Shown here one piece after another: positions 1 to 8,800 of a stretch of DNA of 21,218 nt. The translations under genes and the position numbers were made by a program. Within the stretch, counting starts at the first letter, position 1. Each line of letters begins with the position of its first letter. Source of the stretch: Scytonema sp. UIC 10036 (lineage in GTDB: Bacteria > Cyanobacteriota > Cyanobacteriia > Cyanobacteriales > Nostocaceae); assembly GCF_009725235.1 (NCBI RefSeq), contig NZ_WJFC01000224.1, positions 1 to 21,218 of the forward strand, read 5' to 3'. Below the pieces are notes generated by a model that searched no databases, had not been told where the DNA came from, and saw only the letters and a list, made by a program, of their open reading frames with translations.

Positions 1-2
1 GT

Positions 3-1275
3 TTTATTATTTACTTATGTGCTAATTGCACAAATGGTCTTTTAGAGGAAGAAAAGAAAAAACTTGAGAGAAGAGTAAGAGAGTATAAAAATTTTGAAAT
101 TAAATATTATTTAATTGATGATTTAGTTAATTTAATAACAAAAGGAAAAAACAGAAAAGTTCATGCTAAATTAAAGGCTATCGATAATAATTTTTTTGAA
201 ACATCAGATGGGGATTTAAGATCTTTAATTACTCAAGTAGATATAAGGGAAATTATCCGAATAGTTATTGATGATGAGACATTGAGAGGAGATGCCTTCC
301 TAACTAGTTATGATATTCTAAAAAACTACGGCATTATTGAAGATGCTTTTCAAGATAATGTAAGAATGTACTTAAAAAATTCTAAAATCAACCGTAGTAT
401 CAAAAAAACTGCTCTCTCAGATGGGAATTATAGATTTTTCTATTTCAACAATGGTATCACTATTACTTGTGACAAATTTAATTATCAAAAAATGCGTTCA
501 CCAATAATTACTCTTGAGAATATTCAAGTAGTAAATGGGGGACAAACAATTCATGCTCTTTATGAAGCCTTCATAGAAGATCCAAGTAAATTTGAAGATG
601 TTGATATATTATGTAGAATCTATGAAACTGATAATTTATTCTTAAAATCACAAGTAGCTGAATATACTAATAGCCAAAATCCTGTTAAGAGTAGAGATGT
701 TCGCTCTATAGATTTTGTACAGCAAAAGTTGGAGCAAGAATTTTTAGCAATGGGTTTTTACTATGAGCGAAAGAGAAATCAGCATCATGGACAACCGAAA
801 AGTTTAAGGCTAGATGCTGAGAAAGCGGGTCAGGTGTTAATGTCTTTTTATAATAAAATGCCTTTGGAAGCTACTAATAGAAAATTCTACATTTTTGGTG
901 ATAGATACGAAGAAATATTCACTGATAATATTAATGCAGAAAAAGTTTTATTGCCTTACAACTCTATAAAAAATAGAAGAAGAGAAAAGACAGATAAAAG
1001 ATAACCTAGAGGTATCTCCAGAAAATTACTTTATTGTATATTCTTCCTATTATATTTTATATATTTTAGGAGAATTGGCTTATAAGCATTCTATTGAACT
1101 CACGTTAAGTAATCTCGAAGCAATTCAGAGTTTATATCCACAATCTCTAAAGATTGTAGAAGCATCTCTTCAAGAAGCGAAAAATTACTATTATGGAAAG
1201 TGGCATTCAGACGCTTCTTTCCTTAAAACAGCTCAAGCTAAAAAATTAATTGACAAGTACATAGAACTTAGTTAA
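3..1275 (+). pseudogene. AIPR-family phage-resistance protein, 5'-partial and frameshifted
   Basis: The frame is open from base 3, so the true start lies before the window. The AIPR family is linked to abortive phage infection and often travels with restriction-type defence genes; the molecular role is poorly known. Visible hallmarks are a DNVRMYLKNSKIN segment, FFYFNNGITITCDKF and ENIQVVNGGQTIHAL, which match the family's conserved NVR, NNGITI and VNGGQT motifs. The first frame stops at 1004. A second frame, open from 970 to 1275, continues the protein with about 100 residues (IEEEKRQIKDNLEVSPENYF onward). The two join if one A is removed from the A6 run at 968-973, giving about 423 visible residues. 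Neither 282 (TTG) nor 1075 (TTG) is a credible separate start. The gene is clearly more AT-rich than its neighbours, which suggests horizontal transfer. Family assignment is firm; whether the frameshift is real or a sequencing error is open. Confidence 0.85.
968..973 (+). other. Frameshift site in the AIPR gene (A6 run)
   Basis: Six adenines lie exactly where the AIPR coding frame jumps from frame 3 to frame 1. Dropping one A turns the codons ATA AAA AAT AGA into ATA AAA ATA GAA and opens the frame to 1275. Homopolymer slippage is the simplest explanation. Confidence 0.75.
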
Positions 1276-1315
1276 TAATTTTTCTTGATAAAGATTGGAA
1301 AAATTATGCTAATTC

Positions 1316-1349
1316 GTTTTAGAGATGCAAAATTTTGCGTCTCTAAAAC
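1316..1349. repeat. 34-bp loopless palindrome between convergent genes
   Basis: The arms GTTTTAGAGATGCAAAA (1316-1332) and 1333-1349 are reverse complements except for one T/G position, with no loop. Nostocales genomes carry many intergenic palindromes of the form TAGAGACG-N-CGTCTCTA, and this resembles them. It sits between the ends of the AIPR gene (plus) and the rtcB gene (minus), so it may also act as a bidirectional terminator, although no long T-run follows on either side. Confidence 0.75.
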
Positions 1350-1381
1350 TTGGCATATTTGTGAGAGATTTACAAAAATCG

Positions 1382-2849
1382 TCACCCTTTAAACGTCAAC
1401 ACCGGACTTAACTTTGCCACAACACCTACCATATCCGCCTGTACCTGCACATCAATTACGGGTTGTATGGGTTTATAAGCAGCAGGTGCTTCCTCAATGC
1501 ACCGTTCTTCTCGCAAAGTGATACAGTCTACACCTGTTAATCCTAAGGCTTCCTCGCTCTGGGATGCTCCTTTTCGGGTAAGCTCAAAGCGTGAAAGTAC
1601 TCTTCCCGCACCGTGGGAAGCAGACGAGCAAAAAGCTGAATTGCCTTTCCCTACTACTAGATATGATGGCGTACCCATCGAGCCCGGTATAATGACGGGT
1701 TGTCCTTCGTAGGAGGGACAAGCACCTTTGCGAGTTACCCATCCCGCACCCTCTTGCAAAGTGATGTTGTGCGGTAAGTCGTACACCAGTGGCGCTTCTA
1801 CATCTCCATACACTTCGCGCAAACGCAACCGCAGCAATTCTGCTAACAAAAGTCTGTTGACAAAACCGTAGTTGGCTGCTGTAGCCTCTGCTTGCAAATA
1901 CTGAGTCACTAGTTGGGGATGGGAATGCACGGATAAAGGAAAAATGTGAGAGTTTGGATACTTCACGCCTTTTTCCCAAGCGGTTTTCGCTCTGTCACGC
2001 CATATTCCGCCAATGTACTTACCGACGTTCCGAGAACCAGAGTGAATCATGAAGGCAATTTGTCCTTCTTTAATTCCCCACGCATGGGCTAAGGCTCTAT
2101 TCTCCACTTGTTCTACTCGTTGAATTTCAACAAAGTGGTTCCCAGATCCAATAGTTGCAAGCCCGCCATCGCGTACTAGCCCAGCTTCAGGAACTAATTC
2201 TTCAGGAGCAAGTTTCCAATTTCCCTCCATTGAACCATTTAAGAAGATGCGATCGCGAAGCGCAAGCCGTACCCGGCTTATCGCCCTCTGCAAGCAGTTC
2301 ATTAAGATTGGACTTGACAAAACTTCCCGTAGGCTCATCTAACATGGCATCTACCCAACCAAGAACCCCATGTTGAAACAATGCTCGCATAGTACGAGCA
2401 TTCATAGTGACATCACGGGTTCCAAAAAAGTAGTCCCCTTTCATGCGTTCTACAAACTGGTTGCGCTTTGCCAGGAATTGGTCAATTGTTAAATGAGCAA
2501 CGTGCAAGCGCATTCCGCAGTTTATATCTGAACCGACAGCACTGGGAATAACTTGACCGATTGTTTCGACAACTGAACCAATGGCAATCCCCGCATCACC
2601 GGGATGAAAGTCGGGTGTTGCACAAACACGGCAAACACACCCACCTGCAGGATGGCGCACATTGGCTAAGTTTGCTAGTTGTTTGAGCGCCTTCGCTTCT
2701 ACGGGAAAACCCTCTGGAAGTAAAACTTCTGCTACGGGTGCATCGGAGGTATTGGATAAACGAACAGAGTAAGTACTGTTGTTGTAACTAACACCTAGCC
2801 CTTGCTTGGCTAGAGCGCGTAAAAGTCGTGTTAAATTTTTTGGCTGCAT
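1382..2849 (-). pseudogene. rtcB: RtcB-family RNA ligase, interrupted by a small repeat insertion
   Basis: RtcB joins 2',3'-cyclic phosphate (or 3'-phosphate) RNA ends to 5'-OH ends using GTP and Mn2+, in RNA repair or tRNA splicing. The N-terminal frame (2849 down to 2280, 190 residues) carries PDFHPGDAGIAIGSVV and GSDINCGMR with the metal-binding Cys111. The C-terminal frame carries GSGNHFVEIQ, IHSGSRNVG, DLPHN and SASHGAGR, whose histidine is the guanylylated residue. The two frames differ by +1. Removing 28 bp at 2252-2279 joins D190 to the Arg codon at 2249-2251 and gives a continuous 479-residue protein, a normal RtcB length (about 410-480). The ATG at 2847-2849 has a GGAG Shine-Dalgarno five bases upstream. 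All catalytic motifs survive in sequence, but the encoded product would be cut into two incomplete parts. Identity is very secure; loss of function is inferred. Confidence 0.9.
2249..2284. repeat. Small HIP1-bearing palindromic repeat inserted in rtcB
   Basis: This 36-bp block begins with the HIP1 octamer GCGATCGC and contains the hairpin AAGCCG-TACC-CGGCTT on the plus strand (GGTA loop on the minus strand). It is flanked by the direct repeat ATCGC (2252-2256 and 2280-2284), spaced exactly 28 bp, like a target duplication or slippage product. Short dispersed repeats of this style are known in filamentous cyanobacteria. No second copy is seen in the window, so repeat status is inferred from its structure and from the frame it breaks. 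Confidence 0.7.
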
Positions 2850-2854
2850 GAAAA

Positions 2855-2858
2855 CTCC
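2855..2858 (-). promoter_or_regulatory. Ribosome binding site of rtcB
   Basis: On the minus strand GGAG lies five bases before the ATG at 2849. It supports this start over the later ATG codons of the gene. Confidence 0.6.
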
Positions 2859-2912
2859 AGGTTCAGCACTGACGAGAGTCGGTTAGGTCAAATTTCAGAA
2901 ATACCGAAAATG

Positions 2913-2933
2913 AGACTCATAACTTATGACTCT
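2913..2933. promoter_or_regulatory. Imperfect palindrome upstream of rtcB
   Basis: AGACTCATAA and TTATGACTCT surround a single C and are complementary at 9 of 10 positions. The site lies about 65 bp upstream of the rtcB start, where a promoter or operator would be expected. Regulator binding is only a possibility; no clear -35/-10 pair was identified. Confidence 0.3.
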
Positions 2934-3009
2934 GAACTATAGGCTTGATTTTTTTGAAGAGGTTAGGAGACTTTGGTTCAGCAGCCGCGTCTTACCTAAT
3001 ATAGTGGAA

Positions 3010-3040
3010 GTCGTTTTCCCACATAGTATGGGAAGACGAC
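3010..3040. repeat. Hairpin with 12-bp arms, probable dispersed-repeat remnant
   Basis: The arms GTCGTTTTCCCA (3010-3021) and TGGGAAGACGAC (3029-3040) pair with one T-G wobble around a 7-base loop. The surrounding stretch (2926-3159) is open on the plus strand and would encode a 77-residue peptide containing FPHSMGRRQENSYL, but the hairpin and the lack of a recognisable family make a repeat more likely than a gene. The rest of 2934-3190 holds nothing else identifiable. Confidence 0.5.
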
Positions 3041-3196
3041 AGGAGAATTCCTACTTATATCTAAGCTATATCAATAACATAAAGATTTTTGAATGGCAAG
3101 CTTTTTTATTTATAATCCTTATTTCTGCACAAAAGTACGAAGTAAAAAATGTATTTTGAGTATTTTCAACTATTGTCAAAAAGGACGAGATTAATT

Positions 3197-3223
3197 AAAA
3201 AAAGAAGTGGCATAGCCACTTCT
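3197..3223 (-). terminator. Rho-independent terminator (minus strand)
   Basis: AGAAGTGGC (3203-3211) and GCCACTTCT (3215-3223) form a perfect 9-bp stem with an ATA loop. Read on the minus strand, the stem is followed directly by seven T (complement of 3197-3203). It would end transcripts arriving from the right, such as the TOPRIM-gene remnant, before they reach rtcB. Confidence 0.75.
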
Positions 3224-3347
3224 AAGTAATTCCCAGGTAGAACCTAATTTTTAGTATAACTTTTCTAAATATTTCAAATCGTATAATTACACACTTATTA
3301 ATTTTCCAATTTATTTTGCTTTTTAGTTTTTAGGTTTTATTTTAAAT

Positions 3348-3363
3348 GTACAGGACTTACGCA
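3348..3363. mobile_element. Possible insertion-sequence end motif
   Basis: GTACAGGACTTACGCA resembles the terminal sequences of insertion elements scattered through Nostoc-type genomes; this is from memory and was not searched. The TAA stop of the adjoining TOPRIM fragment (3357-3359) lies inside it, as expected if an element interrupted that gene. A matching second end was not found, so a complete element is not claimed. Confidence 0.35.
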
Positions 3364-3657
3364 ACTGGCACAGGCGATCGCGCGATTCCCCGGTTCTTCT
3401 GTTTCTGGTTTTGCTGTTGTCGTAACCTAGCCAACAGATCCTCATTCCAGTCTTTGGCTACTGGACGCACCCAAACAGCTTTTGGCAGCTGCTCCCGAAT
3501 CGCTTGAGCCAATTCATTCCCAGATACATCATTATCTGTAGCGGCTATCACTTTTGGTATGGTTCTGAGGTATTCCACAGGTAGGCTCTTGGCACTGTCA
3601 ACTACCTTGAACTTTATACTTTTCTTACAAAATGCCCAATCATTTGTGAGAAAAATT
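3357..3657 (-). pseudogene. TOPRIM-domain protein fragment (primase/relaxase-associated type)
   Basis: The frame is open on the minus strand from 3657 down to the stop at 3357, about 99 codons, with no convincing start. A GTG at 3578 exists, but recognisable sequence continues upstream of it. The fragment reads VVDSAKSLPVEYLRTIPKV, then VIAATDNDVSGNELAQAI and KDWNEDLL. ATDNDxxG is the acidic DxD motif of TOPRIM folds, and KDWNEDL is seen at the C-terminus of TOPRIM domains in plasmid primase or relaxase-associated (DUF3991-type) proteins. The N-terminal catalytic Glu region is absent, and the end falls in an IS-like motif with a Gln/Arg-rich tail. It is best read as a truncated relic of a mobile element or plasmid gene. 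Confidence 0.6.
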
Positions 3658-3993
3658 TAAAAACAAAACCAACAACTTCAGCCTTTCTACTGAATTTTTC
3701 AGTTCCAAAGACCTATCAGTAAAATTTCGCTGTTATTATTCATTGAGACATTTAATAATAGGAAGAAGAATTGAATTAGCTCAAAGTGTTTGATGAGTCG
3801 GTTAACCGTAACAGCACCGAAATACTCATTGTTTGGATTCAATCGCTAGAGCCACTGTTCATTATTCAATATTGAGCAGAATAAACTCTATTTTATTGCT
3901 TGAAAGACTGATTTGCGTTCCCATTGCTTAAAGAAACCGGGGGGCATGAGATGACTGTAAAAACACTCTAGAAATTGGTAACTAAGAAACTAG
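3658..3993. other. Intergenic stretch without a recognised feature
   Basis: AT-rich sequence with stops in the frames inspected. No RNA gene, clear promoter or strong hairpin was recognised. Confidence 0.5.
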
Positions 3994-4303
3994 ATAAACT
4001 CCAAAGCTATCTGCGAATTTATTGACATTCCGTCAGTTTTTGAATACGGCTTAAACTTTTTGGGTACAGTTTATAACGTTTTTTCTATTAATAACAACGG
4101 CGGTGTTACGTTTAATAACCCTAGAGACACCTACACACCCAATACTGCAAGGGCTGAGAAAAATTAATTGACATTTAAATCTTGTAGAGAATGGAATTGC
4201 CGTTGCCAGTGGTGGTTATGTTTACATTACTGGAGATACCGACGGTGCTTTAAGCGGAACAAATGCAGGAAGTATTGATGCTTGGATAGCTAAGTACCGT
4301 TAA
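3994..4303 (+). pseudogene. Remnant of a secreted protein: nidogen-like domain plus SBBP repeat
   Basis: Two short frames encode pieces of known extracellular domains. Frame 1 (3994-4167) contains YGLNFLGTVYNVFSINNNGG followed by VTFNNPRDTYTPNT, which matches the core of nidogen-like (NIDO) domains (xNFFGxxY, NNNGxxTF, TYTP). Frame 2 (4172-4303) encodes ENGIAVASGGYVYITGDTDG, then ALSGTNAGSIDAWIAKYR and a stop. That is one SBBP beta-propeller repeat (VYxTGxTxG, DAWIAKY) with a natural protein end. The frames are separated by stops and a likely deletion junction near 4160-4175. The parent was probably an exported cyanobacterial protein with a NIDO domain at one end and an SBBP propeller at the other. 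Nothing here can be functional. Confidence 0.65.
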
Positions 4304-4609
4304 TTAGTCCAAGATGAGAGTCAGTGTTACTAAAGACTAGATAGTTCAGTTTACCGAATCAAAGCAATACACGCATTTTGGCGATCGCTCTATTGGCTAC
4401 TAATCTTCGCCGATTTAGTTTCAAACGAGGCAAAGTATAACAGCAGTTGTACGAAAGAATAAAGGTTTTAACTGCTTTGATTTTCAGCAAGATTTGACAA
4501 GGTTTGCCTTTATGACACTAGCCCTATCAAGGAAGTAGTTAAATTGGCGAAGTTAGCTAACCACATTTGAGACTGACTAAAAAACATTAATAAAAGATTA
4601 AAAAATTCC
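4304..4609. other. Upstream region of the giant adhesin gene
   Basis: Contains a HIP1 octamer at 4381-4388 and a TTGACA at 4494-4499. No -10 box stands at a suitable distance from that hexamer (TATGAC follows after only 11 bases), so no promoter is called. No other gene or RNA was recognised. Confidence 0.4.
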
Positions 4610-4613
4610 GGAG
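4610..4613 (+). promoter_or_regulatory. Ribosome binding site of the giant gene
   Basis: GGAG lies seven bases before the ATG at 4621 and decides this start. Confidence 0.65.
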
Positions 4614-4620
4614 CATTCTT

Positions 4621-5844
4621 ATGAGTAATAACAATCCCATTAACCTACCCTTCAGTTTGATTGATAGAGATGCTTTCCCGTGGGAAATCACACCAGACGG
4701 GGAATTGGAATACGGTCATATAGCAACCTACTCAGATTCAGGCGAGCAATATTTTCAATCTTATGGAAAATTGAGTAATGATTATTACGGTTATCATAGT
4801 GCCGATGCTTATACGGAAGATAATGGTCGTGAAGTCGTCATAGATCCTAGATATTTGGGGAATGGATACGGTGACGATTTGCCAATTTCAGTATCCCGAA
4901 AAATTTACGTTTCAGAAAACTCTGGCTTTGTTCGGATTTTAGATATTGTCAAAAATACATATTCAGAACCTTGGCAATATGACCATAGGGTTTACAATTA
5001 CTCACATGACTTGCCATCAAATATTACCAAAACCTCAAGTGGAGACAGCAAATTAAACCTGGATGATAACTGGTTAGTTTTAGATAGTATAAGCGATAAC
5101 AATACTAGTGATATAGTTCGAGTCATAGCTGGAACGGGTGGTTATCGTCCTTATCAGGTTTCAAATGGGAATACTTCTGGTGTTACATACAGGCTAAAAT
5201 TGGCTCCAGGCGAAACTCAGATTGTCATGCACTTTATTGCCCGCACTCCCGATGTCGCGACTGCCTTAGCAAAAGGAGACCAGCTTGCGCTTCTGAATAT
5301 GAATGCTTTAGCGGGAATGACTGAGGAAGAAAAGAGCCAGGTTATCAACTTTAACACTGGTGTTAATAATAAACTACCGCCTGATTTGATAGTTGAGTCG
5401 GCTCAAATACTTCCAGGTGAAGTTCCCATTTCGGATGGAAAAATTTCAGTGACTTTGAATGTCAAAAACCAAGGAACTGGGGCATTACTAGAAGACAGAA
5501 GCTGGGGAACGGTTTATATTTCCGATGATAATAAACTTGATGAAAATGACAGAGCAATAGATTCATGGAGTCAATATTTGGAAAACTCCATGTTGCCTAA
5601 TACCAGCTATGAAATAACTGAAGAAATTGATTTATGGAATGTAAAACCGGGACGTAAATTCTTACTTTTTGAAGTAGATCCATTATATGGCAACAATTTC
5701 TATTCTTATAACAATGAAGAAATTGAATCTAATGAATCTAACAATATATTAGCCATACATATTGAAGTTAAAGCACCTGATTTAGATATAATAGAAGCCA
5801 ATATAGAAAATGGAGACCCGCCAAGAGAAGTCTCTTGGGGTTAG
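4621..5844 (+). CDS. Giant CARDB/Calx-beta/RTX adhesin, N-terminal part ending at an amber codon
   Basis: This is the first 407 codons of a 4760-codon frame that continues to 18900 without any frame change. Residues 1-252 form a unique, Asp/Tyr-rich region with no Sec signal peptide, as expected for a type I secretion substrate. Residues 253-384 are the first CARDB repeat, with PPDLIVES, VKNQGTG and WGTVYISDD. The second CARDB repeat begins at APDLDI and is cut after EVSWG by TAG at 5842-5844. The sister repeat at 7018-7053 reads SWGQEIPVFWTV, so the stop stands where Gln (CAG) is expected and a C-to-T change explains it. Without suppression this product would lack the calcium-binding array and the secretion signal and probably stay in the cell. 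Confidence 0.85.
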   Translation: MSNNNPINLPFSLIDRDAFPWEITPDGELEYGHIATYSDSGEQYFQSYGKLSNDYYGYHSADAYTEDNGREVVIDPRYLGNGYGDDLPISVSRKIYVSENSGFVRILDIVKNTYSEPWQYDHRVYNYSHDLPSNITKTSSGDSKLNLDDNWLVLDSISDNNTSDIVRVIAGTGGYRPYQVSNGNTSGVTYRLKLAPGETQIVMHFIARTPDVATALAKGDQLALLNMNALAGMTEEEKSQVINFNTGVNNKLPPDLIVESAQILPGEVPISDGKISVTLNVKNQGTGALLEDRSWGTVYISDDNKLDENDRAIDSWSQYLENSMLPNTSYEITEEIDLWNVKPGRKFLLFEVDPLYGNNFYSYNNEEIESNESNNILAIHIEVKAPDLDIIEANIENGDPPREVSWG

Positions 5845-8800
5845 AAGATATCAGTTTCTTGGACTGTCAAAAACCAAAGTAATACTGTCCCTGCGCCAGC
5901 TAATTGGTCCGATCGCATCTATATTTCTAGTGACCCTTCTTTTGATGAAAAAGACTTGTTCTTTGGTATATATGAGGAGGACATAGACAAGCAACCAATA
6001 GCTCCCGGTGCTACGTATAATATTCAAAAAAACATTACTATTCCTGGTGGAAGCGACCAGTACCTTGGAAGTAAGTACCTAGTATTTGTAGCAGATTATT
6101 CTGACGATCAAGGTGAAACCAATGAAGGCAACAACGCCTACGTCTACTTAACACCTATAGAGTTTAAAGCCCCAGACCTGACCATTACAACAAACCCAAA
6201 TGTTCCTCTTCCCTCAACAGCTATTCCGGGACAGCAAATACCTGTTTCTTGGAGTGTTACCAACCAAGGAAATGGTACAGCCTTAGCCGATTACTGGTAT
6301 GACGGCATCTATTTATCTAGTGACCGAGATTTTCAATCTTGGCTAGATACACCTCTAGGCGGTGAAACAATCAACAACCAGACACCGCTAGCTGCTGATG
6401 CTAGCTACACTATTAAAGACAAAGTTATTACTATACCAACCACAGCCAAGGGTCCTCAGTACTTGCTGTTTGTAGCTGACAGATCTGGCAGTTGGAGTTA
6501 CCCACGGCAACAAGAAACCAACGAGCTTAACAATGTTTACGCTGTACCAATTCAAATAAATACACCAGACTTACTGATGGAATCTGCTAGTATTGCAGGA
6601 AACAAGAGTACGGTCATTATAGGCGAGCAAATATCAGTAAGTTGGACTGTGAAAAACCAGGGAGGTTACCCATCTGAAGCTAATTGGGTAGACCGCATTT
6701 ATATTTCTAGTGACAAATCATGGGATGACAGCGATGCGTATGTATACAGCGTATTTATTGACGAGCAAACACCTCTAGTGGCAAATAATGGTACTTACAG
6801 TATTGACAACAAAGTTATTACCATACCTACCACGATGACTGGAGAGCGGTATCTGCTGTTTATCACAGATGCAACTGGTAACCCAAGAGATCAGATTGGT
6901 AATCAAAGTGAGAGTGATGAAACTAACAACACATACGCAGTTCCCATTGAAATCAAAGCACCGGATTTGACGGTAAAAGAGGCTGGACGACCAAATCCAG
7001 GTACAACCACTTGGACAGCCAGTTGGGGTCAGGAAATACCAGTTTTTTGGACTGTCGAAAACACAAGTGATGCTGCCGCTCCAGCTAATTGGTATGACCG
7101 TGTATATATTTCAAGTGACACCACCCTTAATGGCGGCACACTTTTATATAGTGAATTTATTAGCGAGCAAACACCGCTAGCTGCTAATGGAACCTACACT
7201 ATCAACAACAAACTGATTACCATACCTAACTATAGTAACTACATCAGAGGAAATCAGTACTTACTGTTTGTTACAGATGCAAGTGGAGACCAAGGAGAAA
7301 CGAATGAAGCCAAAGGTCTATTGGAAATCAACAATGTAAAACCAGTACCGATTTTTATAGCTGCACCAGACCTTGTGGTTGAATCGGTAACTGCTGTTCC
7401 ATCAACCTCTGCCCAATTTGGTCAAACCATTGATGTTACTTACTTTGTCAGCAATGCTGGCGATCCTGGTTCATCAATTGTTGCTTCGAGGTGGACAGAT
7501 GGGATTTGGCTTAGCAAAGGATCAACGCTTGACAGCCCTAGAATTGAGTTGACACCTATATCGGTAGAGAGAGATACACCGTTAAATTCTGGTACTTCTT
7601 ACTCCAAAACAGTTACCGTACCTTTACCATTAAATCCGCAGTTCTCCAACGGGACTTACTATATTTGGGTGGCGACAGATACTTCACACAATCAAGTGGA
7701 ATTTAACGAAACCAACAACACCAAATTCAGCCAACCAATTAATCTGACATTACCGACCATACCCGATTTGCAGGTCACTAGTGTTGTGACTCCGCTTGAG
7801 GGACTGTCGGGACAAAAACTGGAAATTGTATGGACAATCTACAACGGAGGGGATAAAGATGCCACTGGAGTATGGCACGATAACGTTTATCTGTCGAAAG
7901 ATGGAAGTATCGGAAACGACGATTTTTATGCATCTTTTTCCTTTGAAGGAACAATTCAAGCAGGCAAGCCAATTGAGCGCAGGCAGTTCATTGACTTGCC
8001 TATCGATCTAGAAGGTGAGCGTTGGGTAGTTGTTAAGACGGATGCTAGTGGCGATGTCTACGAACACGGTCAAGAGAGCAACAATACTCTTATTTCCTCC
8101 AATCCTATGAACATTCGCCTCAGCGATTTTCCGAACCTGAAAGTATCCAGCGTGACTGCTCGAACCGATTCAGCTTTCTCCGGTCAGAAAATCACTGTTG
8201 ATTGGGTAGTAGAAAACACAGGAACTGGCTCAACTAGCGCTCCAATTTGGTATGACGCGGTTTTCCTGTCTTTAAACGGTCAAGAAACATACCTGGGTCA
8301 AACTTCTAACTTTAGCTACTTAGATAAATATAGTAGCGGCATACACAGCTATAACAACAGTTTAGAAGTGACTTTGCCTAATAACGTCGAGGGCAACAAC
8401 TACTACTTAGTTGTTAAAACTGATTATTACAATAATGTCTACGAATATCAAAACGAGGATGACAATTTTCGGAGCACAGAATCACCCACCAACATTGAAC
8501 TGACTCCTCCACCAGACTTGCAGTTGACTGTCAACGAACATTCCCCAGTGTTCTCAGGTCAGAGGACGACTCTGAATTGGACTGTTGTCAATAATGGTCC
8601 TGGCAAAACCTCTCAGCATAGCTGGTATGACGAAGTTTATATGTCAGCTGACCCCTATCTGGGTAATGACGATGAGGAGTACTTCCTGGGTTGGAGTTAC
8701 CACTACGGCGAACTTGATGTTTATGCTGCTAACAGCACTAATGGAGCTACTAGCAGCTACACCACCAGTTTGGATGTCACTTTGCCAATAGGAGTGAGTG

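Noticed and set aside
1584..1979. A 131-codon minus-strand frame and a plus-strand frame (1497-1712) inside rtcB
   Set aside because: The conserved RtcB motifs lie in another frame of the same bases; these are shadows.
2926..3159. A 77-codon plus-strand frame
   Set aside because: It runs through a strong hairpin, has no recognised family and no good Shine-Dalgarno; probably repeat-derived.
4494..4516. TTGACA followed by TATGAC upstream of the giant gene
   Set aside because: The spacing of 11 bases is too short for a sigma-70 promoter.
5956..5980. TTG start at 5956 as the true beginning of a separate 4314-residue gene
   Set aside because: The frame is homologous CARDB sequence from 5845 on, and the best purine-rich stretch (5974-5980) lies after the TTG with no start codon at the right distance.
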